Source: Rachycentron canadum (lineage: Eukaryota > Chordata > Actinopteri > Carangiformes > Rachycentridae). From it: a DNA stretch of 64,000 bases. Of this stretch, positions 26,312 through 39,445 are shown one piece after another (the stretch's first letter is position 1; each line of letters begins with the position of its first letter). The DNA lies in the NCBI GenBank assembly GCA_038496675.1, contig CM076653.1, forward strand, positions 21,380,476 through 21,444,475, read 5' to 3'. Under the pieces are notes generated by a model. The model had not been told where the DNA came from and made no database searches. It saw only the letters and a program-made list of their open reading frames with translations. The translations under genes and the position numbers were made by a program.

Positions 26312-26712
26312 GTCTCATACCACAGGTGTGAAGAGGTTTGTTTGTTTGGAAAGATTTAACTCCCCCTTCACATTTCTCCACCTTCTCCTCCTTTCCTTTG
26401 TCACCTCTTCCCTGCTTTCCTCACATCATCTCACACGCCTGTTCTCTCAGCTCATTGAAGCAGTTGCCCTGGTCCGCCTCTCTTTTCCACATTTCTAAAA
26501 TACCACTTTGTCTCTTTTCGTTCTTCTCTTTTTTGAGAGCTGTTCTTTCTAACCTCTTTGCTTGTTTTCATCCTCTCCCCTGTCCTGACACAAACTTTCA
26601 CACATACAAATTTGGAGGAATGTCAGGAATGTGTCTGCTCCTGCAGCATCATGTTGTTGTTATATGACTGCAACCACAGAACCTGAGGAGCGTGAGTCTT
26701 TTTCCAGAGCCT

Positions 26713-26744
26713 ATGGATGGATGGATGGATGGATGGATGGATGG
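26713..26744. repeat. (ATGG)8 tetranucleotide repeat
   Basis: Eight uninterrupted ATGG units. This unit is the usual tail of the 'ATCCATCC' fish retroelement family, but no body of that family is recognisable next to it. Confidence 0.95.
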
Positions 26745-28090
26745 ACAGAGGCACAGAATGATGAAGATGAATAAAGATGCAGGATAGTGTTCACCTAGCT
26801 CTTAAACATTCAATTATCAATCCAGAGGTAAATTACAAGGGTGCACTCTTGTTTCAGGGATGATCTGTAGCAACAATACAATGTTTATACTGACTGATGT
26901 AAAATATATGTTAAATATGTTGCAGGTCATTTCCCCATAATTCTGTGCTGATTATTCTTCATTTTTATGTTCTATGGGTCTCAGCAGCGCTTGGATTACT
27001 TACATACTTCTTTTTAATAGTAAGTCAACAGTTTTACATACACAGCTTTAATTTAAAAAGAAAACAATGCTTCTGCCATCTTAGCTCTTTTCCTGTGTAA
27101 ACAATGTACACAATTCTTTATCAGTTCATAAAACAGACACGCCTCAGACCTCCTCCAGCGTGGGATGCACAGGAGATTTATCTTGCTCCATGGATGGCTA
27201 ACCTGATGGAAATGGAGATAACCTGCCTTTGGCTGAGGAAGCTGAACTTCTGTCTTCACTGGTCTAACACTTGGTGTAAACAAATATCTGTCAGTTAATG
27301 TGAATTTAGTTTGCAAGCAGCACACCAGCTGCTTGCTTTTGGTTAAGCCAGCTGATTACTTTAACTGCAGGAAGTAATGGATGTAGAATATTAACAAGCA
27401 GCTGATAACTCTTCCATCTGGGTAAACAGTCAAATGCTTGTATGTTTATATGCTTAAGCTCAGAGTTTATAAAAAAAATACAGTAGTTAGTTTTCTGTCA
27501 TAAGTTGCATTTTGTAATTTAACCACTGAGCTGAAGATAATTGTCCATACATCAACACTAAGCAGTGCACATAATCTTAATCAATGATACATTATTGGGT
27601 GATTATAGCCTGCTACCTACTGTAGCATTACTGTATAAACTCTTGTTACAGTAGCTAATAGTGTTTTAACCTGCATGTTAACCTTACAACTTTGATACAT
27701 TGGTATCAAACCACCACTATCCACATCCTCACCCCAACTTCTCTGAAAATGGAGTTCATTTTTGAGCGGCTGATGATAGTAAGCACCTCACTCCCCATCT
27801 CTCTTATCAGCTAGCTAGCTGAAGGATGGAGGAGTCCATCTTACTGGATTTAAGCTTGTCTCTGTGTTTATCCCTCTGATTGATAATGTTCATCTGCTGA
27901 ACTCTGCTCTGCATTCTCCACACTGCACTGTGTCTTACAATAAATGATGGCATCACAAGTGTGGAAGGCACAGTTTATTTGGACAAACGTAATACAGTTA
28001 AAGATATTTTGTTGAAACAGCCCTAGTCCATTCTCTTATTGGTTTATTATTTTCAGATTAAGCATAAAGCCATCCCATTTAGCTACAGTA

Positions 28091-28250
28091 AGTCCTCAAG
28101 CCGCTCTGGGGAATCCAAAGCTCCCCAGGCCAGCTGGATTATACGATCTCCCTACTACGTTCTGCTTTGTCCAGGGATCGCCTCCCACTCACCCCAGCCA
28201 GCTATACCTCCACAGTGAAGCTTCAAGGAGACATCCTAATCAGAAACAAT
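28091..28250 (+). mobile_element. Decayed LINE-like interspersed repeat fragment
   Basis: The order CCCCAGGCCAGCTGGATTAT, CGATCTCC, GTTCTGCTTTGTCCAGGGATCGCCTCCCA, ACCTCCA and AAGGAGACATCCTAATCAG follows, with substitutions, a very common fish repeat in which 'GTCTGCCCCGGGGTCTCCTCCCA' and 'GAGGCATCCTGATCAG' are landmarks. No intact reading frame remains. The assignment is from memory of the pattern. Confidence 0.5.
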
Positions 28251-29526
28251 TCCTAAACACATTACACAATAAAATATCCCTATTCAACATGAAAGTAATG
28301 ACTCCACTCAGCTCCTTCAGATGTCTGCTGGCTGTAACATTAAGGCTGATGTAGCTCATTTCAGCAGCTTGTATCTGCAATTGCATCAAAAAAACCTTCA
28401 ACACAAAAGCTTGGCTATAAAACTTATGGCAACTGATAAATCGTTAGCATTGTGATCTGGACCTGCTGCATTTTGACCACAGCAGTCTGATATAAAAGCC
28501 TACAGAACTGCTGTTGCGGTATGGGTCCACCAGTTCTTTTATATAATGCTGAGGTGCTGTTTTGCAAAGGGTAGAGTGCATCATAAGCCAGTTTCAGATC
28601 CACAGCACATACAGAGACTGGGTAAAAACCAATATAAAGGAAAGGATGAAGCCCTTTCTCTCCCTCCTAAGTATTAACATCATAAATCTGAGTAATAATT
28701 TTAATAATTTGCTCTGGCACTAATTACTGGCTTCTACTTTAACCTCCATCTTGATGTTTTTAAAGGAAATACCATTTGGCTTTGTGTTTGCACAGCCGTG
28801 CTGTCTGATGGAAGAAATAGCAGCAACAGCCCAGCCTGGCATCACCAGCCTTTACTGCATAGCACATCCCCGGGTCGTAAACTTGTTTGACTCTGACCAA
28901 CGGATGATGAGGACACAAGGTTATGAAAACCTCTTTCTTCTCATTCTGTCCAAACTCTTGGCTTGTGGGCAGCTAACAGAATTAGGTCCTAAACTGTTGT
29001 TGGTCCAGTCCTGAAGGTTATGAAAACATCTGTAGTTTATAAGTGATTCAGCTGTGGAGCTGAGATGCACATTTCATGCCATTTGCAGTTGAAACATTTA
29101 GTTTTCATAGTTTTGAACAGTTTTATATTGCAATCTGTTTGATCTGTGCTTAGTTTAGACATACTGTGGACTGTATGGCACTGAATGAATCATATACAAC
29201 ACAGTAATCATTTTTTAATAATATCTCCCCATAACTAGTGGAGACCAAAATATAATTAAAACAATGGAAACACTCAGAAATCAAACAAATTACAGGGTGC
29301 AGGGATGCATCTTCAAAATTTAAAGTGTGGTTATTTTGTGTTAAATAAAGACAGATTTTATCACCTGAAAATTAATGATTTCCACTGCGCTGATCGCATC
29401 AAATTTTTCTGGGTGAAAACTATTACAAAACAAACATTGTGTTCTTTTTATATCTGATGTTGTTTCAAGTTGTATACCGCCCACTGAATACTGTGTAAGA
29501 CTCCCTAGCAGATGCCTACTCATATA

Positions 29527-29595
29527 GAAAAGAAAAGAAAAGAAAAGAAAAGAAAAGAAAAGAAAAGAAAAGAAAAGAAAAGAAAAGAAAAGAAA
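29527..29595. repeat. (GAAAA)n pentanucleotide repeat
   Basis: About fourteen units of GAAAA without visible interruption, ending in GAAAGCATGG. The opposite strand shows a Phe/Leu/Ser repeat frame that is an artefact of the repeat. Confidence 0.96.
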
Positions 29596-32500
29596 GCATG
29601 GTATACTGCGCGGGACAAATATGTGTAAACAGCATCTGTATAGTATATGTACAGCCATGACACACACTCTTAATCGCAATCCAAAAGAAAAGTGTCTCAT
29701 GTGGTAGAAAGTCACACACATCAGCTCTGGAATGTGTTTCGTTGATCAGCTCTGTTTTGTCTGAGGACTAAATGATCTTGATTTGGAATGCCAGAGTTCA
29801 TAATTTATTAAGCAAACTCAAAAAGAAGTCACTGGCAACACACAATAACACTGTGGGATTCAGCCTGAGTGAAAAATACAAAGCCAAGGATTTTTTGAAC
29901 ATTTTGGCTGACCTTCCAGACCAAAGAGCTGTTTATCTTAAATGTTAGGAAACGAAACCATTTGTGTTTGCATGAATTATCCCTGATTGGAGCCAGATAT
30001 ACCAAATTAGATGCTAGAAAAATGTTTCTCATTCAAGGTGAAATAACATATTAGATAAAGCTCCATTGTTTTGTCACTCTTGAAGAGGAATCTAATATAC
30101 CTGTCAAACCAAACAAAAGACAAAAAACATAAACATAATTCACAATTATATTTATTACATTTATATTTTCCTGAAGTGGTCAAGCTGACAGAAAAAATAT
30201 TATTATATAATATGTTTTTTTTGTTTTTTGTTTTTTTTACAAGTTCCAATCAATGTTTAGATATTGTTTCTTTAAGAGAGTAGTCAGAGAGATGACATAT
30301 ATAAATATAATTATCAGTCATTTCCTCATGTGTAACTAAAAATATGTGTGTGGAGCTGATATTGTTACAGCAAAGATCCTTTTATGGACACAGGATCAAA
30401 TTGCATGTCAAACCCTAAGACAATTTATATGGTGTAGGAGATGCATATACACATAACGCATTCAGTAACAAGATGGATGGGGAGGGAAACAAATTACACA
30501 AATCCAAAAATCAGTCAACTTTCCTGGAGTTATGAAAGCCAAGGAAAGCCCCAGGAATTTCTCCCCACAAAGTTAAACAAAGAAGGGTATGTATGGGATT
30601 CTGGCATATTATCTGGAAGTTATGTCTACAACATATTTGAACACTTTCCCATTTAACATCAATTAGATGGTCTCACAAACCACTTCCCACATTTTTGTCT
30701 CTTCATTTCACGGCCTAATGAGTCTCAAATATACTGTAAAATTATGTTTCTGTTATTAGTTCTGTACAATGGTTCAGACTGTGCCAGGAGAATCATCAAC
30801 ATCACACCTTCATTTCATAGCAGTCATAATGATGATGAACGTAATTTTCTTTGATTGATTGATTCAGTTTGACATCATGTATTTATCATGTAAAATAATA
30901 CAAACCATTTGAACAGTGCTTTGAAAGCCAACAATTTAAAAAGTGTGATCATTTAGGGCTGCGTTGGCTGAGAAAGTTCCCCTTTCAGTCATTGTAGCTG
31001 GAAGCTGGGACTTTTTAGGAAGTCGGTGAAAACATTCATGTGCTCTGCAAAACTATCCTGGTAATACAAAGGCTCAAATGTGTACATTTATATTTATGTA
31101 CACATGCTCTTTTCAGTTTCATATTCTTAAAACAAAAAGAACTGATCTCCTGTGAGGCACTCATCAGACACATTATCATTGCAATGTGGAAATGTAGTGT
31201 GACTATATGGTATTTTTCATGGCACTCTGAGGAAAAACCTGCTGATTTATGGTTCACACACAAAGTTTGTCTTTATTAGTCTGTGGCTCCTACGAAAACT
31301 ATACACAAAACCACAATAAAAAGAGATTATCCCCAATTTTTACACTGGAATATGGAAAAATGTTCCACTGCGGTGCAGTAAAAACAACCTGATGTTAATT
31401 CTTATTCAACAGTGAATGCTTGTTTATTAACTTGTGGTTCTTCCCATGCTTCTTGGTTGTTTTGCATCTTTGTTTTGTTGTTGGGTTACACTCTTTTGTC
31501 CTTTGTTGGAATCCATTGTTCTCTATATTCTATTTTGTGGTAGTCTAACTCTGAGACAGAAGAGACACATAGTTTGGCTGGAGCAACCAGACTCTGCTCT
31601 CAGAGCAACTGACGGCTGCAAGATGTGCACAAAAAGGTCCCCATTCTGAAAAAGAAAACCCACATACACACACATTTCCCTTACAGTGAGCTGAGATTGC
31701 GATATCAAACAAACACAAACCTATTGACAGAATAAGTTTATCCTTTGAGGAAGTATTGCAGTCTGAGTACAATATGCCCTAAACAGTGAGGGCCTGGACA
31801 CTGTCCTGTTCACAAAGTCAAACCTTCCATTCAATATTGCACCATTTAATGATTAGAAACCCAAATTCCCTAACACTTCCTGTTACAGCTATCAGCAGAC
31901 TGATGTTGCCTGGCAATAGTTACATCTCATAAATGGAGTTTGAACTACGTTTTAGCAAGAAACAGACGAATGACTAAGACCATTTACTGTAAAAAGTTCC
32001 AGATTATCAGTGTTACAAAGCTCCAGAGATACACAGTGTTGAATGTACAGTACCTATCCCGGACAGCCACTGCTGAGGGGCTTATTTCTGACAAAGGAAG
32101 TGGTTTTCAAGCCTACACACTGAGGTTAATGCCTTTAAACCTCTACATGTGTCAGTGATTGTGGTTTAACAGGGTGACGGCCCATTTGGCTCAGAACAAG
32201 AGCTCAACCATGTTGCCATGCTTAGCCTTCGTAGTTGACATGACACTGAGATTCTTCACATGCCAGGGAGGAGGAACTGATGCTATATGTGTGGACATGT
32301 GCATTAGTAAGTAACTGAGAAAGTTATGTGTAGGGCAACACCAGTTCTTTCAGTCCATCTCCACAGGACATCTGTAAGGGCAAAAATCAGGCTGTCCTTT
32401 GCCCACCCCACACATCTGTGCATCCACCTATCTATCTAACATATGTTACCTGGGATAACCTTTTGACTTTCATGCCGTAGGTGCAGAGATTTACATCCTG

Positions 32501-33590
32501 TTTTTGTAGTGACAAAGTGAATTACTCACCCATGTCCAGCGGATAAAAGGCAACACATGCAGACATTCTCTCACATCTCCCACTGTCGCTGTGAAGTCAT
32601 GATTACCAGCTTGTGGCTGGTATTGTTTTCACCTTGTGAGTCTGTGTGTGTCTGTATCATCATGTTAAAATTAAGATTTGGAGGACTTTGGCAGGTGTTT
32701 GTATGTCTGTCTGTGTGTCTGTGGATTTGGCCATAGGTTAGCATTACAACCGTGAAAGATATTGTCATGAAACAGGTTTGTAGTTTAGATCAAAATGAAG
32801 GTTCAAAGATGGGTGTGGTTTGACCCATAAGGAGCAATGTCTACATTCTTGCGTAACCAAATAATTAGAACTCTTTAAAAAGTTTGTCTAACACATTGCT
32901 TAATTTAATGATACTATATGATCATCAAATCATCAACCATCATCGAAAAAGACATTTAAGAAAAGATTAAAAATTAAGATTAAAATTAGAGAGAAGTAAA
33001 GATGAGTGACTAGAGAGGGAAAAAGTTAGGCTGTATCAGACCAGGCTAATTGCTGCAAAAGAAAACAACATTTTTGGAAAACATGAGACTGGCAAAAGAC
33101 CAAAACACTCAGCAGAAAAAACACATGGCAGTCCTGTTAAATAAAAAAAGAAATATGTCGGCTTCTTTGTATGTTTCACATTTTTGAAGAATTGGCTGAA
33201 AAGCAGATATTGCTGCTGGCAGAGTTTGGAAGAGACCTGTCCCTCTGAATTTCCTGGTCAGACAGTAGAAGCTGTAGATATTGTTACCCTGCAGAAAACT
33301 GAGGCTACTACACTCCAATTAGACTGAGCTGCTGCTGGCCTTGATGGCTCTCAATAGGAGAGGCAGATGGAACTGATATATACGTGTATTTGCGCATGTG
33401 CGTGCGTGTGTGTGTGTGTGCATTCAACTAACATCCTGGACATTGGCGCAGTTTTCCAACGATGTTAAAAGCATACATCCGTAGAGATCTAATAAAATCC
33501 ATAAATTGTTCGCGTGGAATGCTGTGGTGCAATGTATGGTAAGCAGGCCACAGGAAGCAAATGAAAACCACCCACTAAAGACAGAGATCA

Positions 33591-33593
<3 letters not shown>

Positions 33594-33621
<28 letters not shown>
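33594..33621. repeat. (GT)n microsatellite
   Basis: A pure GT tract of 28 bases between AGC and TTGCATGC. Confidence 0.94.
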
Positions 33622-33625
<4 letters not shown>

Positions 33626-36185
33626 ATGCACTGTGTATCAACACATGTGTATGCTTAAGGTGTCAAAGTAAATCAACTAAGCTAAACTTGTAGATGAAAG
33701 CAACGCAATAACTGTGTTTAATTACTGTGTGTTGAGTCAGTTTGTTGCGCCATTGTGTTGATAAACCCCTGTAATGAATACATGAGAATAAATAACCATT
33801 ATCATTATCTTTTATACAAATATTTGTTCTTTCAAATTTATTTTGAAGTATTCATTTTTGTTTTTATAGTGAGGTTTCATCACTTTAAATGGGCAAAATA
33901 AAATGTCGAGTGGAATAAAAACTCAAAAGACCGATTAAGAAAACATGAGTGTACTTCAAGTTGAAGCAATAGTTTGGAGCAACAGTGCCAGTGGGATTAA
34001 TCTGCAGATGGTGTTGGTTTTACAATGACCTCAGTCTATCGAGAATTTCAAAAAAATATCAAAACCTCAGTTAAAATTTGATCCTATCTGCAACAAATAA
34101 TGAAGAGAATATGAAGAGAAAAACAGTATGAGGAGAAAAACATTATTATCTTGATTATCTACTATCTAGTTTTGAGTGAAGTGCAGCTGTATTAGTGAAT
34201 GGTCAAGACCTGAAACATGCAGAAGTGTGCACAGTATGAGCCGGTAGATGTTGTAGTTAAATTGATTACACTGTAGTAACATAATGCTGTTCTCAAAGTT
34301 ACCATTTCATTGCGGGATGAGGCAGCATTGCAATAAGAAATGTATGTAAGCTATGAATTATATAATAGTATAAAACCCAAGAGACAGAACACTAACAGAC
34401 ATGGTAAAAGCAACAATATGACTTTGACAGAAGTTCAGCACAATTGTTGATGTTATACTTAAAAAATTATTCAACAACAGAAAGGTCAGTGACAAAAAAA
34501 GATAAACATGCTCATCTCTATTTATTCTAAATTCGATTAACTTTACTGCAACTTTGATTTTGTTGTCTGTGTTGCTATTTTTCAAATTATATTTTCATCC
34601 AGGTTATTTAATATTGAAACATTCATGAAACTCAGTGACTTGGGACTTGTTTTTTTGGTGCAGTGGAAGCTGAGATTAACTGACTTGTAAGGGTCAATCT
34701 ACAGAAACAGTGGATGCCACAATTCACATTATGTACCCAAACATCATCACTGTTGTTTTCAGTCTTTCCAAGTTTCCCTACAAAAGGCACATAGGAAATT
34801 TTATAACAGTTTTTACAGGCTGAGTACTACTCTGTGTCAGTGTCAATAGCTATTTTCTATGTAAAGATATAGTGGAGTAATGGTGTCAGGTGCATAGGAT
34901 GAAGTCACACCCGTACTGTGCGTCGAGTTTTTGAACTGGTCTGAGAAAGTGGGATGTTTGTATTCTATTCTATTATACCATTGCCCTTCATTGCCTTTAG
35001 ATTAGAGCTCTGTCATACAGTACGCTATGTGGTAACTTGATTTTCATGATACTGCAACTGCTACTTTCAATACCTGGTTTGCATAAATTTTTGAGTAGCT
35101 GAAACACTGAATGTGTCAGTAAGGCCCCGGAGTTCGGCGTCCCATTAAACCAGAATTCACTGTCTCAAAAGCGCAGGGGAATACTTTAGCAGGACAATTT
35201 AACTCGAAGGAAATGAGCCAGACAGAGCAGTACATTATTTCTCTCGCAGGCTCAATCTGCTCAGCAATTCATCAAGAGTTTGAGTAACACAGGTCAGCTC
35301 AACATCAGTTTTTCAACAAAGGATGACGTTAAGGCTTGATGCTAAGACACACAAACATTCTGATGGCCTCTCCAGTGAAATATAGTATCAGTCAGAACTA
35401 CATTTAATGGAGGAGATGAGTGGGGAACCTGAAGCTCCTAAATGCTATTTAATCACTTGAAGCAGCGGCAGTAACCGTGCAATCCAGCACTTAGACTTCC
35501 CTTTGCTGTTTATCTCATCTTAATAATTGAGAAGAAGGTTGATGGATGCGTTTACTAGCTGGATGAAACAAGACCACTTATTCGGCCCATCAATCTCAAC
35601 CAGTTAAGGGTGAAAAAAGCCAAGAGCCTTCTCAATATTCAAGGAATTTGGCCACATCTATTAGGGAGCTTTTCCCTGATACATTGTGACAAATTGAGTC
35701 TTTTTTGGGGGAAAAGCACACAAAAGACAAAGGATCAGAAATGAGAATAACAGGGAGAGCGGAGAAAGGGTAAGAGAGGTGGTTGGAGGAATGAGTTTAG
35801 ATGGAAAGAGAAAATTAAGAAAGAATGTGTGAATTTAAAAAACATGCATTCACACATCCATTTCCTACTGTGCTACTTTGAGTTCAGGACTACAGCCACA
35901 GGGAAAAGGGAAAACTGGGGACAGGCAAAAAGGAAACGAGAGCAAAAGGGTATAAAGAGAGAGAGGAGACATATTTCCTGAAAAGGTTACCAGTAGGGTT
36001 AGTCGTCTCAATCTTATCTACTGTCTGATCTGAAATGAGGAGTGTAACACTGCAGACACAAGGAGAAGAGAACCCTAAGTCCTGGCACCTGTTTTCTTTT
36101 TATTTTGTTTACAACACAAAGAACACATTGTGTTTTTCCAGCAGCATTCAAAAAAGTTGATATAGTTTTTCTTTCATGGTTTTAC

Positions 36186-36650
36186 ACACAAGCATTATCC
36201 TGGACACCAACCAATCAGCAAGCTTGTGTTTATTTCCTCTCAATAATGGGTCCAGCCATCCTGAGACTGGCCAATCACAGTTCTCTAAAATGGGGAGGGG
36301 TTGATACAATGACTGACAGAAAATTAAGCATTTTCATAAACAACCAAGATGGCTGCTGCTGATGTAGTGATTGTTTTTGAATCTACTACTGTGACAGCAA
36401 CTGCAGTTTTAGTGTTTGTAGATAAGAAAGTTGTATTTGCCATATTACCGACTGGACTTGGCAAAAAACTGGCCCTGCTCTGCACTACATCACATGCTTC
36501 ATTGCTCTAATTGGTCAGAGGTCTATCCAAAAAAAATGCGTGGGGCTTTAGACCCATTCATCATTGGTCTTGCGACGCCAAGTTACACAAAGCAGGATGT
36601 AAAGAGTTCCATGAATTACACATCACCTAGAAAAAACACATAGCAGCTTG
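36186..36650 (+). mobile_element. Probable transposon-derived segment with a RecQ-like helicase fragment
   Basis: An ATG at 36349 opens a 53-codon frame ending at 36510. Its second half reads DKKVVFAILPTGLGKKLALL, which resembles motif I (Walker A, LPTGxGKS) of RecQ-type DNA helicases, with the Ser/Thr after GK replaced by Lys. The frame then stops, so no helicase core follows. Two CCAAT boxes precede it (36211-36215, 36271-36275) and two inverted ATTGG boxes follow (36510-36514, 36563-36567). Copies with a similar 'LPTGLGK' stretch occur, as I recall, as dispersed fish repeats, which suggests a non-autonomous element carrying a helicase gene fragment. Ends and target duplications were not identified. 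The alternative is chance similarity over about 20 residues. Confidence 0.4.
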
Positions 36651-38832
36651 TTTTTGGTTATATTTTGGTTGTTCAAAGCTAGATGTGCAAATTCCTCTTC
36701 TTTCAAGTTAAAAGTTAAGATTAGTGTCAACAAAAACTCTTTCAAGTTAGTATTGTTTGGTTTAAAGGACTAGTACAACCAGCTTATTAAGGCTATTGTA
36801 AGCAATATCGATGTTAGTCTCTGACTTCTCTTCTTGCACGATGTTACACTACATTTTAGCACTTACTATCATTGTAATTTCCATTTATTGCTAAAGGACA
36901 TCTGTCCACAAAGGGGTTGCTTTAAAGAGCTAAGAATGGGCCAACATGTCGAATTCATCCCTCCTCCTGTTCCCCTGGGCCACAGTTGGAACGGTCATCT
37001 GGCACACTGGGACAAATCCTGGTGCACCACCTTACCGGAGGCATGGTCAAAAGATTCCTAAAGTTTTGTGTACCTGTCATTCAGGGTGCACATGGGAGCA
37101 TGTGTTCTGGGACTGTGTTTTGGGTGTTCACAATCAAGTCAACTATCATGCTCACGTTACGCTAATGTTAGCTTGAATCAATCTAAATTAAACATAGGGC
37201 AATCGTTAGCATGTTGCCAAACCTGCATGGATTCTGGGGTTTGTTTTCGACACAGGTTTACCTTTACCAATGATTTCACACCCAGTCTGCCCAGTTAGAG
37301 AGAATGGCAAGATGTAGTGGTGGCAGGAGTAGAACTAGTCCAGGTTGAGGAATGTGAGAGCAGAATGGAGGAGTGTCCCTGCAATGCAGCTTTACAGTAT
37401 ACTGACAGCTACTGCTTCATCCTCTAATTTTGAAACAAGGACAGATTGGATGCTACAGCAACTTCCTCCTTACGTATAGAGTGGTATTAGGACACATGGT
37501 AGGTTGGAGTTAGCTCATTAGCACGGCAACTTCAGCATATATCTATGCAACATAACACATTGGCATCTTTGGCATAACATCAAAAGTTTTTTCTACATAT
37601 TCTGTTGAGTTAATTTGTAAATGTGTTTAATGTATTCATGGTGTGTTTTCACTAATAATGCATTTCCATGCAATTTGTATACAGAAAAGGTAGAAGCTCT
37701 TTATCTTTCTTCCCAAACTCATGTTTCAAAATAAACACACTGAAGTGGTTCCCTCACTTGCAGTATAAATTAACTGCAACCCAGTCTGGCTGGACATCAA
37801 ACTCCACATTATACTCTGCCCATACCTCCCTTCCCCTGCTTTGCTTAGTTAAAAATAATATGAGTGTGATGATATAAATGTGACTATTGTAAGTAAGTGG
37901 CGAGGCACTGACAAGAGTGATTCTAATCTAATCTAATTTCCTGCCTGTGCACGCTCAGGTCAACATCTTAATGATACCTTTGGTTCTGAAAATCAGTTTA
38001 AACCAAGGAGGTTTTGGTACATTGTGAACTAATGTTACTCTTTTACACGCATGAGGTGGGGGTGCCTAAGGAGGGAGGGGTTATGGGGGTAGCAGGGGGA
38101 GAGAAAAGGACGAACACCTGCTTGCAATTTTACAGAAGAGAGGAAAAAAAATCTTCAATCTGGGCTTGGATGGCTGGCTGGCATAGGAACACGGCATCGT
38201 TTTTCAGATCAATCCGATATTAAACCTACATAAACGCCAACTTCTCTGGAGAACAGGCCAAGTGTTGACATTTTTGACACATGGCCAGAGGCTCTTGTAG
38301 GTAGGGGAACACTTACGCAGAGAAATGTGATAAATGTCTTTTACAACTTTCACACTATTAGAAATTTAGTTCACCCATATGTACATTCCAGACAAAGCTC
38401 TGTGTCATAAAATATCAAAAGCGGACAAGCTGTGTATGCCACTGTTCTGCTGTTAAAGTGTGAGACAGGATTTAAATGGGTGGGGTGGCTTGTCTTCTAT
38501 TGGTGGGTCTCCACAACAAAAGAGTTGTTTAACCGTCCCATTGGGACACTAAATTCCGTCAAATCTAAAAGATCTAGATTAACTCTGTGAATCATGCTGA
38601 CACTTTCTTATTAGACAAATGTCTTTACTCAATGTTCTGCAACAAGACAGTCTTGTTGTCTTGAAAAGACAATATTTCTTCACATAGTCGGGTGATTACC
38701 ACTAAAACCATGAAGGAAGTCATTGCATTCCCAAGATTCAATTACCAGCTTTCCGGTTTATGTGAAAACCAATTTTGGTTTCTTTAGCTCATCCTCTTAG
38801 CTGCAACATTTTTCAGCTCATGTATCTGACCA
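36651..38832. other. Gene-free intergenic sequence
   Basis: Nothing supported beyond short chance frames. A G-rich run, GAGGTGGGGGTGCCTAAGGA and following, lies at 38053-38103. Confidence 0.65.
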
Positions 38833-39445
38833 CAGTGCATCCAGCAAGTATTCAGATCCCCACATTTTTTTTCATATTTTGTTACGTTTCACACTTATGT
38901 TGTAAATTGATTTTTCCCTCATCAATGTATACTCAACCGTAGTGATAAAAACTGAACATTATAAATTCAGCAAAATTATTTTTTAAAAAGGAAAAAAGCA
39001 CATTGACAAAAGTAGTCAGAAAATGTCATGGCTGCCATTTCTATTCATCATCTTTGAGATGTTTCTACACATGAATTGGAGTTTATGGTAAATTCAATTG
39101 ATTGGACATGATTTGAAAAGGCACCTGGCCTCTCACAGCTGATGCATATCACAGCAAAACCCTAACCATGAGGTGGAACAACTGCCTGCAGAGCTCAGAG
39201 ACAGGAGACGAGGCACAGATCTGTGGAAGGCTACAGGCTAAAAAAATTCAGCTGTATTGTTAATTCCCAAGAGCACAGTGACCTCCATAATTCTTAAATG
39301 GAGAAAGTTTGGAACAACCAGGACTCTTCCAGGAAGCGGCTGTCCAGCTAAACTGAGCAATCGGGGGAGAAGGGCCCTGTTCAGAGGAGTCACAATGGTC
39401 ACTCCAGATATCCTGTGGACATTGAAGCTTGTAGAAAGACAATGA
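38833..39445 (+). mobile_element. Tc1-like transposon, 5' end and DNA-binding region
   Basis: CAGTGCATCC at 38833 is the usual outer end of a fish Tc1-like inverted repeat; the preceding dinucleotide is CA where an intact insertion would have TA. The sequence GATGTTTCTACACATGAATTGGAG...GATTGGACATGATTTGAAAAGG follows the standard leader. Bases 39257-39430 translate as KSTVTSIILKWRKFGTTRTL followed by PAKLSNRGRRAL. This is the helix-turn-helix plus GRPR-like linker of the transposase N terminus, which binds the element's ends. An in-frame stop near 39238 and the abrupt end near 39445 make it inactive. Confidence 0.85.

Larger units (their letters stand above)
23841..28090. other. Gene-free intergenic sequence with CA and ATGG repeats
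   Basis: No exon is supported; frames such as 26338-26667 and 27053-27325 (minus) show no domain. Simple repeats are listed separately. A perfect 16-base palindrome TCAGCTAGCTAGCTGA lies at 27807-27822. Confidence 0.65.
28251..36185. other. Gene-free intergenic sequence
   Basis: No gene is supported. Contains a (GAAAA)n repeat, two short TG tracts (33405-33421 and 33594-33621), and GTTGCCTGGCAAT at 31905-31917, one base off a perfect RFX X-box. The piece 35090-35700 is long, balanced in composition and free of simple repeats, and is a candidate non-coding element. Confidence 0.65.

Noticed and set aside
28751..29014. 87-codon plus-strand frame
   Set aside because: No family resemblance and no supporting signals.
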